A stretch of DNA of 26,831 nucleotides from Paraphysomonas bandaiensis (Eukaryota; Chrysophyceae). The stretch is from NCBI GenBank assembly GCA_965644295.1, contig CBFFRP010000325.1:1-26831 (forward strand), in the 5' to 3' direction. Numbering within the stretch: position 1 is the first letter of the stretch; each line of letters starts with the position of its first letter. This document shows positions 10,501-20,222 of this stretch, piece after piece. Under the pieces are notes generated by a model. The model was not told the DNA's origin. It saw only the letters and a list, made by a program, of their open reading frames with translations, and did not search any database. The position numbers were made by a program, and so were the translations under genes.

Positions 10501-12732
10501 GACCGCTCATCATCCTCCTCAGTGAGTGACTCATCAACACGTATGTTCTCGTCATATTTCTCGGGTGATGTGTCTCTACATCTCTCGCTCTGCTCCTCGG
10601 GCCCTTCTTGGAGAACTTCCTCCTGTGTGAAAGTTTTGATTGCGGGGTGTGTGCTTGTGTTCAATATATCGGCATCTGTGTCTAAAGTGCATATCGTGTG
10701 CAGACTCAGACTTGTAATGGGTTGTTTCTGTACTGGAGAGGATGGTACATCGTCTCGGGGAGGGGTGAACAACACCTTACTACTGGGAGCATTTGCGAGT
10801 GGTGGAAGAAGCGGCTTCGATCCTACACGGGTAATACCGTCGCCGCTAAGAGGAACGCCATTAGCCCGACTACTACTGCTGGCAGCACTGCCACTTAATG
10901 ACCCAGAACTTGCTCTGGTTAAGTCGTTTTCATCGTCTACCTTAGCCTCCAAGTTAATAGATGGGTCAGATGGGGTACGCTTCACTCTTTTCCTCTTGCG
11001 GGTCTTTTTCTTTTCTCTACTCTCCGTCGACACTTGACGACCTATGGATTCCCCGGCTGTGCTACTGTTACCATCAGCGCTACCCTCGCAACTAGTAGTA
11101 TGATCACCACCATCACACTCCTTGGACTCGGACGGTGCACGGTAAGTACCCTCAGGGTGCAACTTTGGCCGTACACATGAAGCCATATCTAACTGGTCAG
11201 AGGGGAGGATCGCCGTCGGAGACGAGCTTATATTGGCCACATCAGTGGATAGCGAGTTCTCTGCTGGTACCCCCACTTCTACTGGCCCTTTTTCTGTTTC
11301 TTTGCTGCCTGGCTCCTTTCTTCTTGAACCTTTAACTAAAGTCTTTACATCAACCTTGGTCGCAGCTATAGGCGGACCAGGTAGGGGGAAGGGTATCAGC
11401 TTTCCATCAGGGTGCACTCTGTTCGACGTGTCTGACTGTGTCGCAACTCTATTAGAATTATCGGGGGTAGCAGCTTGCACGTCGGACTGTCGAAACCGAG
11501 TGACAAATGAGTACGACAGTTGCCGCAATTTCGTCGACAGCGCTAGAGATGTTGGTGTGGAATCCACTTCTGAGGCATTCTCTCGTACTGCACTATCTTC
11601 AGCTTCACTGCCCATACTTTGCTGTTTCTTAACTGGACCTAATGAATCCATTCGCGCCATTGACAGGGCCCGCATCCAATGTATCGCCTGACCTAACCTA
11701 CCAGACTCCTGACTGCGCATTATTTTACGGCTCGACTTTTTACTAAAACTAGAAAGCGCAGGGTCGCTATTCTCTCGAAATCCTCCCTTGTTTAGATGTC
11801 CTTGGCCTGTAATGCGCACCAGGTCGATCCTATAAAAAACAGTCATTCAATGGATTCAACGGAATTAAGTGCCTACTTAAGAAACAGAAAGGGGTCCATG
11901 GTTTCTTCTTTTTCCCCACAATTCGGACAGACTGTAGTCAGCATCGTCACGCCCTGGACGGAGTCGGATACAAAGGAGCGCTGGTACGCATATTCGCTTC
12001 CACTTCTCTTCATCAGCCACACCGGACTACATAACACACCACCCTCAAATCCACATACTCCACACAGGGATGCACACAGGAATGCATATCATGAAAGATG
12101 CATATATATATATGTAAGGCAAACGTACCCTGAGTCACTTAAATTTACTTTGGGCTCAAAATGGGGAGGCACAGTTTGCTGAAAACTTTCGTGAAGTCTG
12201 CAACAGACAGATCAGACAGGATTATGTTGAAAATCTGAACCTACGCTTCCATTAAGTAAATATACGTGTCTTCAATAGATGTGTTAAGTATGGCTTCTTT
12301 TAGAACTGTTATGCGGTTCATTCGCCGAATTAGAACTGCAGGAGTTATTACAACCCGCTTGTCTGTCCACATCTCGTGGAGAACCTTCCGAAGAGCGAGA
12401 ACAATATCGCTGCAGCCATACAAGTGAGCCACTATAAACAATACAAAGTTTGTTATGTTAGCACCTTCTGTATTTCCTTTCGGTCTTGTCTTCCACTCCA
12501 CCCACTGATCTAACATAATCTGGTGGTGATGCCCTTCCATAACAAAGTAAGTCAACACATCGTTAGCTAATACATATCAAACTCACCTGATCATAAAACA
12601 GATTTGTTCAATATTTGAAAGAGCTTGAATGATGGCATTTACAAAGCTCGAGTCGCCATAGTTGAGCAACCCGAGCTTCCCCTGTAGAGAAAACTCATTC
12701 TTCGGCTCTCGAGAAAATATTGTGAGCTCCAT
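7581..12732 (-). CDS. USP20/USP33-like ubiquitin-specific protease homolog with two DUSP domains, probably catalytically dead
   Basis: Exons, 5' to 3' on the minus strand: 12732-12587, about 12533-12245, 12197-12129, 12026-11877, 11829-10433, 10381-10225, 10130-10055, 10003-8691, 8640-7581; about 1,545 residues. The order matches USP20/33: an N-terminal USP box, helical segments, a CPNC zinc knuckle (exon 4), a large Ser-rich insertion (exon 5), TLSDCLKQHF, a CPRC knuckle, then PEVLVIYFNRF. After the USP fold come a charged helical region (9.0-9.5 kb) and two DUSP domains: one around DPGPICNDD, one with WLDRWRLFV, PPGPISN and GVWKVLSDMYDGGPP. The catalytic Cys box reads GLLNYGDSSFVNA (normally GNTC) and the His box SQY (normally GHY), so both key residues are missing. 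DUSP domains usually bind partners, so a scaffold or ubiquitin-binding role is likelier than cleavage. The start is the first ATG before the Cys box; an upstream ZnF-UBP exon, usual in USP20/33, was not found. The exon 1/2 junction is unresolved. Confidence 0.85.
10433..11829 (-). other. Long low-complexity insertion between the two zinc knuckles of the USP homolog (exon 5)
   Basis: This single exon encodes about 465 residues with no recognisable domain. It is rich in Ser, Pro, Glu, Lys and Thr and should be disordered. A basic cluster KKKTRKRKRVKR resembles a nuclear localisation signal. It splits the fingers subdomain between the CPNC and CPRC motifs. In animal USP20/33 an insertion also occurs between the USP boxes. 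Many Ser/Thr-Pro and acidic-flanked Ser sites suggest phosphorylation, but that is inference only. Confidence 0.7.
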
Positions 12733-13525
12733 AACAGCCCGCTGATGTGTCTGGGCAGTGGAGACACAGGCACAGGTTGCTCTTTAGTCCACGAGCTTAA
12801 GATAAGAAGAAGATAAGATCAGAATAAATAAAATACGGGGGACAGAAGCGGGCTGCTATCGTATTCATACTCTAATTCATGAGAGCATTCATGACCTGCG
12901 CTGATAGACTAGACGACTACACTCTTCGACTGAGGCTGATTAGTACAGGATCAGGATCAGGCTAACATCTAACACACAACTGCGGAATAGATGCGCTCAT
13001 GTATGTCTGTGTGTAGCGGGTGTGTGTGGGTGCTTTGTACGAACAGAGGCACACTTCACATAAATACACGAGTGAATGAAGTACTCCAGTACAGTACTGT
13101 AACTACAGCACACTGCGGACCTACTACTGAAAAAACACAGCAGCATAATACGCATATGTGAAACCCCTGCACTGCGGTTGTGTGAGTATGATATGATTGG
13201 CTCCTCTCAGTGATCTGCTGATGCTGATGGATAGTACACGGAAAGTGTGGTATGATACTACGACCCGTATGCATAATAAGATCAACCAGAAGTAGATCTT
13301 GACATGATGAATCGCGCTGGTGTTTACTGAGGTATAGGCAGGTGTTATTGCCTATACAGCCTATGGTAAGAATGGGTTGATATAGCAGGGGCAGCTCACG
13401 TCCTCCTGTTTATTTATGTGAAGGGACAGCTCCACGAGGTCACACGCTAATGCAACTGCAAGCTATACCTAGATCTTGGCTGAAGGAACATGCGACTCAG
13501 TGAGGATGCAACAGTTGTGTAGTGA
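12733..13525. other. Spacer upstream of the USP homolog
   Basis: This is the 5' flank and probable promoter region of the minus-strand USP gene. No gene is supported. A purine/AT stretch lies at about 12790-12830. A GATCAG repeat (tandem GGATCAGGATCAGG) occurs near 12945-12960, and an 8-bp perfect hairpin TATAGGCA/TGCCTATA at 13333-13356. The part nearest 13500 may belong to the decayed transposon that follows. Confidence 0.4.
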
Positions 13526-13851
13526 GTGTGGTCGTGTGTACCACTACTCCCGTATCATCCTGAGTTGCAACCTATCGAGGAGCTATGGGGGGATGTGGAG
13601 CAGGATGTCTCTAGAAAGTATGCTGGTACGCATACAATGAAAGAATTATGACAACACGTACGGGTGGATTTTCGTAAGTATGACATGAGAGAAAATCACA
13701 GAATAAGTTTGATCATGCAATATCACAAGGTAGATGGGTGTGTATTTTAAGGCTATAGATTTCGCTGTGTACAAAGATGATGATACAGATGTAGAAGTTG
13801 ATGATCTTGTTGTTGAGGGAGACGGTGAGGCTGATGTATGACAAGGGGATA
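13526..13851 (+). pseudogene. Decayed DDE transposase C-terminal fragment (Tc1/mariner/IS630-type)
   Basis: The reading frame from 13526 encodes LLPYHPELQPIEELWGDV, the highly characteristic C-terminal DDE box (LPPYHPELNPIE.W) of Tc1/mariner/IS630-family transposases. It is followed by a helical segment containing YAGTHTMKEL. An in-frame TGA follows that motif, a second stop falls near 13750, and an acidic tail typical of such proteins (KDDDTDVEVDD) continues in a different frame up to a TGA at about 13849. The upstream DDE residues were not found. This is therefore a broken remnant; its boundaries and terminal repeats could not be defined. Confidence 0.65.
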
Positions 13852-15670
13852 ATGATGACTATTTGGGTTGAAAAAGTAATAATGTGTCAGGTGACTAAAA
13901 GTGTTTGTTTTAAACCTTCTAGTGGAACATATACTACCTAAACCTACTAAGTAATACTACTACTAATTTAAAGTAGTATAGAATACTATAACTTATAACT
14001 AGTTCTTTACTTCAATATATAACTAGTTATTCCCATTTATATAGTTTAGGAATCCCAATCTTCAGGTATTTCTTTTTCTTTAGCGTTTCCCCTGTTTGAA
14101 TATTTTCGGCAGATTGTGCGCGAACATCGGGCAGATTCAACTGGTTAGAGCCATTCTTCTGTAATTTCATTGTCATGAATTCAAGTGGTCTTAAGTCATC
14201 CCTGAGGGTCACTAATTCCTTAGATTACCTTCTATACTTAAAGTAGGCACCACATGTTTGCATATATAATTATTCTACTGTTAAGTAAATGTGTACATAC
14301 TATATAGTGTTACTAAGTTGTTACTAAGTGTGAACATAAGTAAGTGTTACTAAGTCATCAATATATATCAAGGTGATGACCAAGCTTCACATGGGAGTGA
14401 TACACAAACTTCCTAGCACAATACGCCACAGAAGAAGGGCCCCCCTCTTTGTGTGTTTACGGGTTAATTCTAAACTACAATATTTCTATTTCAATAAAAT
14501 TGGAAGGACACTGAACAGGGATAAGTACCAGAATCATACTGTGTCAAACTACTAGTAGTGAATTACTGATTTTTTGCACTAGGCGTGTAAGAGTCAGAAC
14601 TAGCTTAGCATTGCAATTTAACTAACTAGAGCTTAACTCTGATATCCTACTAGTTAACGCTACGAAAGCTGCTTGTGCGTCACCGCAAGCACCAAGGTGC
14701 AACCCTTTCGCCCAATCACTGAAAACAAACGCAATGAGCAAGCAAAATGTTGATATACCTGACACCTGCTAACTTCAGGATTTTTAAGTCCTTAAGGTGA
14801 ACAACCCGGATGTTTGATTTCAGCAGGCAGCCCAATATCCCGGATGCCCTTGAGGTGGGCCAATTCCAGGATGCCTGTTTATTTGTCAAGGCTTAAACAC
14901 AAGTGACACTATTTAGTGTTCCTTGTACCACATAAGCACTAGGCTATGAGTGGGCAGAATACTATATGCTGACTATACGGACTATACATGTGGTTCACAT
15001 TACTTTCCCGAAGTAACCTCTTCAGTACTAATCCCCCAGAACAAACGAAAAGATTCTAGTCCGACTTTGTTGAAGGTAAAGTCGGACTCGCACCTTTTCG
15101 TTCGTTTAAATATAGTGAAGGACAATGAACAATAATACGTGATCTTGATTATAATTTTACTAATTGATTATTGCGTGAGATCAAAGAAAGTTACTTGAGT
15201 TTTATCCATCTGGAAGTCTCTACAAGATCGAACTTACGATTTTTTACTACTTTCATTGACTGTAGTATACTCGGAGGTACTGCTTGTTTCAACTCTACGC
15301 AATACGAAATGATTGATGAAAAATGAAATGTCGGTGATATGTTTATGAAAAATATAACGGATGGCTGTAGTAGGTGTAGTGGGGGCAGCAATCGTTAAAT
15401 TGTGAACATACCAGTGAGCGAAAAGCAAAACTTTACACGAAATTATTTCGCTACACAAACCTGGATGGGTAGATAGGAAAAAAAGATGGGTACAAACTAT
15501 AGTGGTAATATAATTGGAATGCTGAAACAGTATACTAGCATTGCGATCGGTACACTATTCACCTTCGCCGCCTACAATTATGATAACACTACCCTAATCA
15601 CCTAATTAGGGAAATTCATACCATAGAATTCCAGAAAGCTATATTTTATTACCTATATTATACTATAAGA
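13852..15670. other. Repeat-bearing spacer downstream of the ADCK2-like gene
   Basis: No gene is firmly supported. A minus-strand open segment at 14027-14212 (61 codons, Lys-rich end KKKKYLKIGIPKLYKWE, no ATG at its left limit) might be a gene fragment, but I do not recognise it. A degenerate direct repeat of about 58-nt period (CCTTAAGGTG at 14790, CCTTGAGGTG at 14848, each followed by a C(C/A)GGATG) and hairpins near 14664-14692 and 15040-15107 are present. A TTTATT at 15645-15650 reads AATAAA on the minus strand, a plausible polyadenylation signal for the ADCK2-like gene. Confidence 0.4.
15040..15107. repeat. Strong hairpin
   Basis: AGTCCGACTTT (15058-15068) and AAAGTCGGACT (15078-15088) are exact complements around a 9-nt loop. 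AACGAAAAG before and CTTTTCGTT after them extend the structure beyond a short mismatched bulge. Arm-to-arm the structure spans about 68 nt. It is probably a small fold-back element; a transcript-level role is possible but not shown. Confidence 0.6.
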
Positions 15671-17849
15671 TTAAAGTAATTCCGGTAGATCATCATCGTC
15701 ATCAATGGTAGGTCTTCCCCGTGCCTTGTTCATAACATATTGTGCCTGGGACTTGACAATCACCTGTAGTGAGTATCGTCAGTCACATCATGTCATAATC
15801 ATAATATCCCACTATTACCGGAATTGCCACAGCAGCCATCTCTATGGTAGGGTCTAGAGCAAGAGCAATACCCTCTGCCACCTACATAGTATACATTGGT
15901 GGCATTAATTTCAAATATGTATCTTATAAACAATGCCGATCATACCTTAATCGACATTGCTGTCTGGAAAAACTCCGGGACGACTTTCACCTTGTTAACG
16001 CAGCTGAGGGTACACACCTCCGTCAGGTACCCCCCTAAATGTTCAAAGTAATTGAGGGTCTGCGCTCGTCTCACTATGTCCCCGACTCCAGTACAGAATC
16101 TTTCCAGTCCCTCTCTGAGCCACAATTACACACGTCGCATATAATACAATGATTCTTACTTGCTCATCTTCGTACTGTGATCTGCCAAAAGCATCCCTGC
16201 CTTGTAACCATCGTAATGCAGGAGCGCAAGACATATGTCCAGCATGGGGCGGAATTGTTCCTTTTTGACCTACAGCACAGTTAGTCACATTAACTCAGTG
16301 TCGATGGAACAAACCTTAGTGACGATACCACAGTCGATGAAGACAAGTTTTGGACCATCTTTATCAAGCTGCACCAGAATGTTCCCTACAAAGTACATGA
16401 ATTAGATATACTGTAAGTAGAAGGATTACTCCCAATGCATCATACAACACACAACATGGAACATTGATTGCAAGAAGTATCTATACCTGGGTGAAGATCG
16501 CCGTGTACGAAGTTGTGTTTGAACACCATCTCCAGTAACGACAATGAACACAAGTCAACCAACTGAAGCTTTAGCTTCTTGTCTACATCCTTCTTCATAT
16601 ACTCGTTTATAGATTTTCCCTCGTGAAATGTCTATACAAGTATAAGATATATGCACATGAGTTAGTCCTTTCAAAGTGCAATGCTATCAGGTCAGTAGTA
16701 CCTCCACAAGTGCATTTTCTTTAGCATACCCTTGGACGGGTTTAGGAAATATAATTTTGGGTTGATCTTCAAAATTCTTTTGAAATTTCATTAAATGTCT
16801 GGCCTCCATACGAAGATCATTCTGCTTGTCCATATTCTACACACAGAAGCATTATTTGACTGCGACTGAAGCTCAGAAGGTCACTCACAATTGCAAACTC
16901 CTCCACAATATCTCTCATAGAAAGGTATTCTAAAGAGGGAAACAACTCGAACACAAACGCCATGGCTCTCAGAATGTCCATATCGACAGCGATGAGCTTT
17001 CGAACGTGTGGGTGGATGAGCTTAATGGCAACCTTTTGGTCAGTGCCATCGGGATTCTTGAGTTTGCCCTTGTAGACCTGCAGAAATTCATTACCGACGA
17101 GAATTACGTCCATGGAACAAATCAACCTGCGCTATGCAGCCAGAACCGATGGGATCTTTCTCCACTTCTAGTCTTTCCTCAAAATCTTCCCCAAATGACT
17201 CGGCCAATGTGTTGCGAGCAGTACTCCAAGGATATGTCTATGCAGAGGCATGAACGTGATCTACATTGAAAGTTCTACATGAAATAACTCATACCACAGT
17301 ACTATCTTGGAGTCTTTCTAAATGTGACGTCAAGCTTTCCCTATACAGCACACATTGTTATATTCAATACTGAGGTGTGGTACTCACTCACGGGAATAGG
17401 TCTGGTCGAGAAGAGGCCCACTGTGCAAGTTTTATGAAAGTCGGACCCAGATACTGAATGCAAGACACAATATACTCCCACAAGAATTCATCTTTTCCAA
17501 AATACAATGCCGGAGGTCCGATAATCGCGGCAGATGAAATAACAGCAGAGCACAGTACAACTCTCTTGCTGGCATAAAGAAACCGCAAAATACTCCGCCA
17601 TATTTCTTTAACCTTCCGTACGAGAAACTCAGTAGTAGTTTCATCCTTGTTTGATTTCGGCTTAGCAGCAGCAGGAGGTGCTATAGGAGGCTTCGCCAGA
17701 AGGGCTTGATCAGCAAAAGCGAATGCATTTCTGTGCGAATATATGCACGCAGCGGAGCCGACAACAGCCAATCGCGTTAAATTACGAGATCTCGAAGCCT
17801 GTCTGGTAAACCTCAATGGAGAGGTCAGGCGAAAGGAAGTACGCAACAT
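15671..17849 (-). CDS. ADCK2-like mitochondrial UbiB-family (ABC1) atypical kinase
   Basis: Eleven exons (minus strand): 17849-17392, 17340-17295, 17237-17127, 17077-16889, 16836-16702, 16631-16487, 16385-16315, 16269-16160, 16114-15946, 15881-15819, 15763-15671. All are in phase, giving 529 residues. The Arg-rich, acid-poor N-terminus (MLRTSFRLTS...) looks like a mitochondrial presequence, and residues about 97-117 form a likely membrane segment. Kinase-fold motifs are present: an Ala-rich-loop equivalent GSGCIAQ (199-205), VAIK with the conserved lysine (Lys224), IVEEF, HGDLHPGNI (Asp358) and the metal-binding DCG (Asp379). GPTFIKLAQWASSRPDLFP is the KxGQ region, but reads KLAQ: the glycine is alanine (GCA). 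UbiB proteins support coenzyme Q or mitochondrial lipid metabolism and are poor or non-canonical kinases; ADCK2's own substrate is unknown. The acidic C-terminus ends DDDDDLPELL. The gene starts only 46 bp from a plus-strand ATG at 17896. Confidence 0.92.
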
Positions 17850-17895
17850 ATTATAAATCTTCTATTCTATCTTCCTGCGAGAGAAGACGAATGAA

Positions 17896-18335
17896 ATGGC
17901 TGTTATGGACTCTTCTGACTGGCGGCTCTATGATTCCAGTACTCTCACTCTGTACGTACACACCTTCCCTTCCTTCCTCTCTCCACTGATTCTATATGGT
18001 GTGCCGTATACAGCACGAAATGTACGTAGACCTCCTGTACATCGTGTTTTATTTTACCTGTTTTTTTTTGTTTTTTTTGTATGGACTTCGCACTTCTTGC
18101 TTTATGCACGCACCACTGTATCATTTCTATCAACAGACATTGCGGAGTGACCTTTGATCTTCACAGTATATCATTGCATGCTTCCATGGATTGCTTGTAA
18201 TCTCCCATCCTCAGAAGTTATTTTCAGGTACTGCGAATTTGTTTGTTTGTATATTTCTCAACTCACCTCATTGATTTTCAGTTGCCATGCCCGTTCATGT
18301 CTACTAAGTAGAACCTGATGTCTCAATTCCATCAT
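17896..18335 (+). CDS. Possible small spliced gene, divergent from the ADCK2-like gene
   Basis: An ATG at 17896 opens a frame encoding MAVMDSSDWRLYDSSTLTL. It reaches a good donor (CT|GTACGT, near 17951) after 56 nt. A CAG acceptor near 18137 continues in phase with LHCGVTFDLHSISLHASMDC, and the frame then closes with a TAA, or after a further possible intron, a TGA. The product would be only about 40-50 residues and resembles nothing I know. The composition looks coding, and the head-to-head position next to a housekeeping gene is typical of a shared promoter, but this could equally be untranslated leader sequence. Confidence 0.22.
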
Positions 18336-18761
18336 TCATCATTGAGCCAAGAGGCAACTAATAATGAAGTTGTGGGTCGATGAACTCATGTAATGGATAT
18401 GATTTTATAATCGTCAGTATAGTTATGAGTACATGCCTGGTAGTTCACAGATGATTGCCTGATTTGGGGCCTACTAGATGATTGAGGGTTCTGAACAGGC
18501 CGTAATGATGATGGTTCTCCACATTAAGAGGGTTGTATGCGCTGAAGAATGAGATATAGCAGTCTTTTTAGTAAGTTGTTTTTTCTTGTATGCTACTTTC
18601 GTGTTGCTATATCTTATTGGTTAGTAAGTGACCAGTGCAGTAATAGCTGTTATTGTGACCTTTGCTGTGTAAAGCATTAGTAATTCCTCTAATCACTATC
18701 ACTCAGTTAATATTGAGTGTGCATGTACTTCTAATCCCAAAAGCTCTGAAACGATTTTATT

Positions 18762-19166
18762 TTGACCTACTACCTAGTAGCCTGTAGCCTGGAGGTAGCT
18801 CTTAGAAAATGCAATATCGCTATCTGGAAGTACAGATATGGTGTTCGTGTATCGCATTTATTAATGAAATTAAAATCTATTGACCCAGATCAATACTATG
18901 ATGTAACAGATGTGGCCTCATATAAAACTGGCTTCCATAGTCCGAAAATGCAAGTAGGCACCATTGGTGAACCAAAGTACATCACATTACATACAAACAA
19001 ATCTCACAGAGCTATTAAGATGCGCATCACACCACTCAATTATCAACAGGGTTGCGTAACAATTAATTCAATTGCAATAGCAACAATAAGACGTAACGGG
19101 GAGAAAAATTCTTCCTATATACGCCTAATTACTCTTTTGTTGCATATGTCGTCTACTATATTATAA
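18762..19166 (+). CDS. Unassigned open reading frame
   Basis: 134 codons are open in an AT-rich setting, with no ATG at the left edge; the first internal Met is about 35 codons in (MKLKSIDPDQYYDV). The translation has a balanced composition with charged and polar runs such as GEPKYITLHTNKSHRAIKMR, which looks more like a protein than random AT-rich sequence. I do not recognise a family and see no flanking exons with matching phase. It may be a fragment of a mobile element or an exon of an unknown gene. Confidence 0.25.
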   Translation: MTYYLVACSLEVALRKCNIAIWKYRYGVRVSHLLMKLKSIDPDQYYDVTDVASYKTGFHSPKMQVGTIGEPKYITLHTNKSHRAIKMRITPLNYQQGCVTINSIAIATIRRNGEKNSSYIRLITLLLHMSSTIL

Positions 19167-19221
19167 AAATCCTCTTTCCCAATAGAACCGCTGCTGTCGA
19201 ATTAGAGTCGCTGTTTTTGTT

Positions 19222-19691
19222 TTACTCTTCTTTATGTTGACTGCACATAAGCGCGCTTTCTTGGAGGCTTAAGACTGCAGGTGTGTCACTATCTCTTCTG
19301 CCCAATTTTGCGTGTCTCCACACACTCAAGTATTTCACGGGAGTGAATACTTGGTCTTCAGGTGAATTCTCTTCCCCTTGAAGTAGAGATAGCTTTTGTT
19401 GCAAGATGTCAACGCGAGCTTGCAAATACTTGCATCTTTCTCTGCCTTCTCCAATTTCTTGCTCTCTCTTGCAAACCTCTGCTTGTATAGCTTTAACTCT
19501 CTCTATATATAATCTCTATCAAGCTTCTTTCTTCCAGGGCCTTGATGAGGCTCACCACCTGAACAAAATTCGCAATTCATCCTATTTTGATGCAATGGTA
19601 ATGAGATATTAGCAGTTGTGAATGCCTTTCAAATTGACAGGGCTTTTTCAAACTTTGAAATTTCAAAATAAGCCGCATCTTGAACAGACAT
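19222..19691 (-). pseudogene. Frame-broken coiled-coil protein fragment
   Basis: On the minus strand an ATG at 19691 opens a frame (MSVQDAAYFEISKFEKALSI) that meets a TGA. The same frame then continues with CEFCSGGEPHQG and GRKKLDRDYI until a TAG near 19510. Just there the other frame takes over seamlessly with ERVKAIQAEVCKREQEI, YLQARVDILQQKLSLLQ and so on, to a stop at 19222. The switch coincides with a TATATATAG that would be in frame if one TA were absent. The C-terminal half is a Lys/Glu/Gln/Leu-rich coiled coil. This is either a decaying gene or an intact gene with uncorrected sequencing indels. I do not recognise the family; a transposon-associated Myb-like protein is one unproven possibility. 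Confidence 0.4.
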
Positions 19692-20222
19692 GCACAAATT
19701 CAAATTCCAAGTTTACTGGTTCCCACTGATAGCCTAACCATGAATACTATGTAATGGAATAATACTATCAAGTTGATATGCTGATGCATATGGTTGTGCG
19801 TAGACTCACAGTTGAACTGCTGCTGATGCATGAGAAATCCTGTGCTTTATAGAATACGACAACTACGGCTGGAATACAGATAATAGTTGTTTATATTCCA
19901 CAACTCTTCTCCTGTTAACCAATAGTTTCTCTTTGATTGGATATGAAAGGAAATGATTTGTCAGGGATATTTGTCGTCACTCAAAGAGCAGCAACTTTCA
20001 TCGCACTCCAGGAGACGATGGGAATAATCACGACAGAGGGGGTCAAGCGGCTGTTGGCGTCGTTACTTTATCAATACCAGAATCAATGGAGAGGGAAAAA
20101 GGGAACTCGATCTTTTTCATAGGAGCTGTATCATCATATACATCCGGATATAAACACACTGAATTGCGAGTTTCAAATAGAGTTGCAACGACGTTAATAA
20201 AGTCATCGTTGTTGTTGACGTT

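Larger units (their letters stand above)
17850..20222. other. Spacer with weak ORFs between the ADCK2-like and LRR/EF-hand genes
   Basis: About 2.4 kb without a firmly supported gene. It holds the probable promoter of the ADCK2-like gene next to 17850, a possible tiny plus-strand gene at 17896, an unassigned open frame at 18762-19166, a frame-broken coiled-coil fragment at 19222-19691 on the minus strand, and the 5' flank of the LRR/EF-hand gene after about 19700. An open frame around 19937-20122 (+) lacks any recognisable feature and may be 5' untranslated sequence. Confidence 0.4.

Noticed and set aside
10420-11691. Long plus-strand ORFs opposite the USP gene
   Set aside because: They are antisense shadows of a low-complexity exon, without motifs or splice-consistent neighbours.
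12241-12558. A 105-residue minus-strand ORF taken as an independent gene
   Set aside because: Its start is a GTG, and the sequence is an internal exon of the USP homolog, matching the helical segment and the QQDAxEF region.
12715-12790. A minus-strand frame encoding SNLCLCLHCPDTSAGCYGAH, reminiscent of a ZnF-UBP zinc finger
   Set aside because: It is in a different frame from the USP exon 1 that overlaps it, ends in a stop soon after, and has no donor to leave the frame. The Cys/His spacing does not complete the finger.
13056-13274. A 72-codon minus-strand ORF
   Set aside because: His/Thr/Cys-rich translation of short repeats; no similarity and no flanking exons.
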